From Mycoplasma sp. CAG:877 (GTDB lineage Bacteria > Bacillota_I > Bacilli_A > RF39 > UBA660), in assembly GCA_000433455.1 (NCBI GenBank), contig HF992483.1, positions 8,952-23,917 on the forward strand: 14,966 nt of DNA, written 5' to 3'. Positions within the stretch are counted from its first letter, which is position 1; each line of letters begins with the position of its first letter. Below the pieces are notes generated by a model, which was given only the letters and a program-made list of their open reading frames with translations, had not been told where the DNA came from and searched no databases. Below, piece by piece: positions 13,810 to 14,966 of the stretch. The translations under genes and the position numbers were made by a program.

Positions 13810-14211
13810 CTAAATATGTACTAACAAAGAATACACTTCTTCACTTATTTTATTCTTTTTTAAATTTGAACAAGTCACAATAATCAAACAGTCATTAGGT
13901 AATTCAAATGTACTAATTTTCTTATATTTAAGTAGTTCGATAAACTTTTTCTGTTCCTCTAAACCTACATTATTTATATTATCTATAATCAAAATAGCCG
14001 AATCGCCCGTATCTTTTTCTAGTAGCTCACTATACCAAGTAGGTGGACAAAACTTAGTACCTTCATAATGTCCATTCAATTCTTTTTTATCAATATTTGC
14101 ATTAAGTACAACTGCATCACCAAAGAAGTTAGCCTGAATACCTTCGATCAACAAAGGTGAAATAGAAGCCTCTAAATAAGATTTTAAGAGAGTTAACTTC
14201 TCTGTATTCAT
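13810..14211 (-). CDS. Small AAA-like protein without P-loop, apparent truncated paralogue of its neighbour
   Basis: The 133-residue protein matches no family I can name, but its middle follows the upstream MoxR-type protein: PPTWYSELLEKD against TWYTNVLQKC; a Walker B-like strand AILIIDNINN against LHVVYLDGLTA; then a helix; then FELPNDCLIIVTCS against WKLPANARFVAAGG, the sensor-1 strand. The first 55 residues (SPLLIEGIQAN) start like an AAA core but have no GxxGxGK[ST] P-loop, so it should not bind ATP in the normal way. The Walker B acid after Asp is Asn. The ATG overlaps the neighbour's TGA (ATGA) and has GGAGG 9 bases upstream, so it is translationally coupled. The stop is TAG. A regulatory partner of the ATPase is one possibility, a decaying duplicate another. 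Confidence 0.7.
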   Translation of the reverse strand: MNTEKLTLLKSYLEASISPLLIEGIQANFFGDAVVLNANIDKKELNGHYEGTKFCPPTWYSELLEKDTGDSAILIIDNINNVGLEEQKKFIELLKYKKISTFELPNDCLIIVTCSNLKKNKISEEVYSLLVHI

Positions 14212-14966
14212 CTATGTTTTCCTCCAACATCCTGTTGAAGAGTATCATTTATTTTAGCATCAGCCAATTTTTCTAATCTTTTTTCATCTCCATGAGCCCA
14301 TATTGCTTCAAATGTTGCTTCTGGTTCCGGTCCAACTTTCTTCATAAAATCACGAACTGTCGCGAAGTTTTCTTCATCTACTGTCGCTAATGAAGCCGCA
14401 GTAGCAAACTTTTTCGAATCAGTCATCTCTAAGTCATCACTAGAGTAATTACCCATAACTACATCATCAACAGTAATTAATGGTTGTTGAACAAATGCTT
14501 TAAAGTCCGTTGTTAAATCTTCGCCAATTAAAGATTTAAGCATATCAGGTTGATTAGTTTTAGTAAGTACTTTAGAAGCAAATTCCCACTTTCTAGGATT
14601 AGCATTTGGCTTTTCACCTGTGTAAGGAGTATTTAAAACATCCTCTCCAGAACAAGATTTATAAGTAACATAAGAAACAATAGCAGGATGTATATCATTT
14701 GTAGTTGCCCATTTTAACCAATGATCAGTATCAGTTTCAATATTAACATGTGCAAAGCCATCGTATAAAGGATCATCAAGTCCACCTGCCGCAACAAATC
14801 TTGCATTAGCAGGTAATTTCCATTTACCATTTACTTCGCCCTCTAACATCACATCAATAGCCATCTCTTGAACTTCCTTTGAAGCAGCAGTAAGTCCATC
14901 CAAATATACAACATGAAGCCTATCCGGATCATTTTCACATTTTTGTAAAACATTAGTATACCAAGT
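14208..14966 (-). CDS. MoxR-type AAA protein, C-terminal part (partial; N-terminus beyond the window)
   Basis: The frame is open to the right edge (252 codons here); a TTG at 14903 is an internal Leu, not a start. The visible part begins TWYTNVLQKC, then the Walker B strand LHVVYLDGLTAASKEVQ, a helix, LPANARFVAAGG (sensor-1 strand) and DPLYDGFAHVNIETDTDHWLKW with NDIHPAIVSYV. This resembles the MoxR/AAA_5 ATPases, whose usual forms, as I recall them, are LDEL, AAGN and ANRF; here these read LDGL, AAGG and YDGF, so the Walker B Glu, sensor-1 Asn and an Arg all look replaced. The P-loop would lie outside the window. The last 100 residues are an acidic helical tail. MoxR ATPases are chaperone-like and often work with von Willebrand A proteins. 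It ends in TGA overlapping the next gene. Confidence 0.75.
   Translation of the reverse strand, partial: TWYTNVLQKCENDPDRLHVVYLDGLTAASKEVQEMAIDVMLEGEVNGKWKLPANARFVAAGGLDDPLYDGFAHVNIETDTDHWLKWATTNDIHPAIVSYVTYKSCSGEDVLNTPYTGEKPNANPRKWEFASKVLTKTNQPDMLKSLIGEDLTTDFKAFVQQPLITVDDVVMGNYSSDDLEMTDSKKFATAASLATVDEENFATVRDFMKKVGPEPEATFEAIWAHGDEKRLEKLADAKINDTLQQDVGGKHR

Noticed and set aside
14208..14211. TGA read as Trp (mycoplasma code) at the end of the AAA gene
   Set aside because: All Trp positions in TyrS, TrmB and Fic use TGG and no other in-frame TGA occurs; the TGA forms a normal ATGA coupling with the next gene.
14904..14966. TTG at 14903 as the start of the AAA-type gene
   Set aside because: The frame continues upstream to the edge with conserved-looking sequence (TWYTNVLQKC, LHVVYLDG), so the TTG is an internal Leu within the Walker B strand.

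Overview
The window comes from a very AT-rich member of the low-GC Bacillota, most likely an uncultured Bacilli lineage. The evidence is the TTGACA/TATAAT promoters, many extended -10 (TGnTATAAT) promoters, GGAGG/GGTGAT ribosome binding sites, a classical tyrosine T-box leader, the cysteine-free Firmicutes form of ribosomal protein S4, and the families EzrA, YtxG/YtxH, Cse60 and YtgP/MurJ. TAA is the usual stop, with one TAG and one TGA. Tryptophan is encoded by TGG throughout, so the mycoplasma code (TGA = Trp) is not in use. Several neighbours (ezrA, rpsD, tyrS, ytxGH, trmB, ytgP) also lie in one broad chromosomal region of Bacillus subtilis, as far as I remember, so most of this is ordinary conserved chromosome.

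Layout. Positions 1-1224 (minus) hold the N-terminal two thirds of ezrA, open at the window edge. It diverges from rpsD (plus, 1514-2116), which has a perfect consensus promoter and a structured leader of about 155 nt, probably the S4 autoregulatory site. Convergent to rpsD, on the minus strand, is a two-gene unit: a membrane-anchored seven-repeat beta-propeller protein followed by a histidine phosphatase. Next, also minus, is T-box(Tyr) - CYTH-domain protein - tyrS, so the CYTH protein should be induced by tyrosine starvation along with tyrosyl-tRNA synthetase. Then comes a four-gene minus operon (8580 to 6092): lipoprotein, long acidic protein of unknown function, YtxG-like (DUF948) membrane protein, YtxH-like glycine-zipper protein. 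trmB (minus) is divergent from a 62-residue Pro/Met-rich coiled-coil protein (plus), which is followed by a FemABX aminoacyltransferase (plus). This converges on a MurJ/YtgP-type flippase (minus). Last come Cse60 (minus), a Fic protein (minus) isolated between two terminators, and a two-gene end of an operon (minus, running in from the right edge): a MoxR-type AAA protein fragment, and a 133-residue protein that looks like a shortened, P-loop-less copy of it.

How the genes fit together. A cell-envelope theme recurs: EzrA (division), FemABX and MurJ (peptidoglycan building), and YtxG/YtxH with a lipoprotein. A translation theme runs alongside: S4, TyrS with its T-box, and TrmB. The parts least explained by known biology are the AAA-like pair at the right edge, the CYTH gene captured under tyrosine T-box control, and the lipoprotein/acidic-protein half of the ytxGH operon. 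No tRNA or rRNA genes, insertion sequences, CRISPR arrays or prophage genes were seen.
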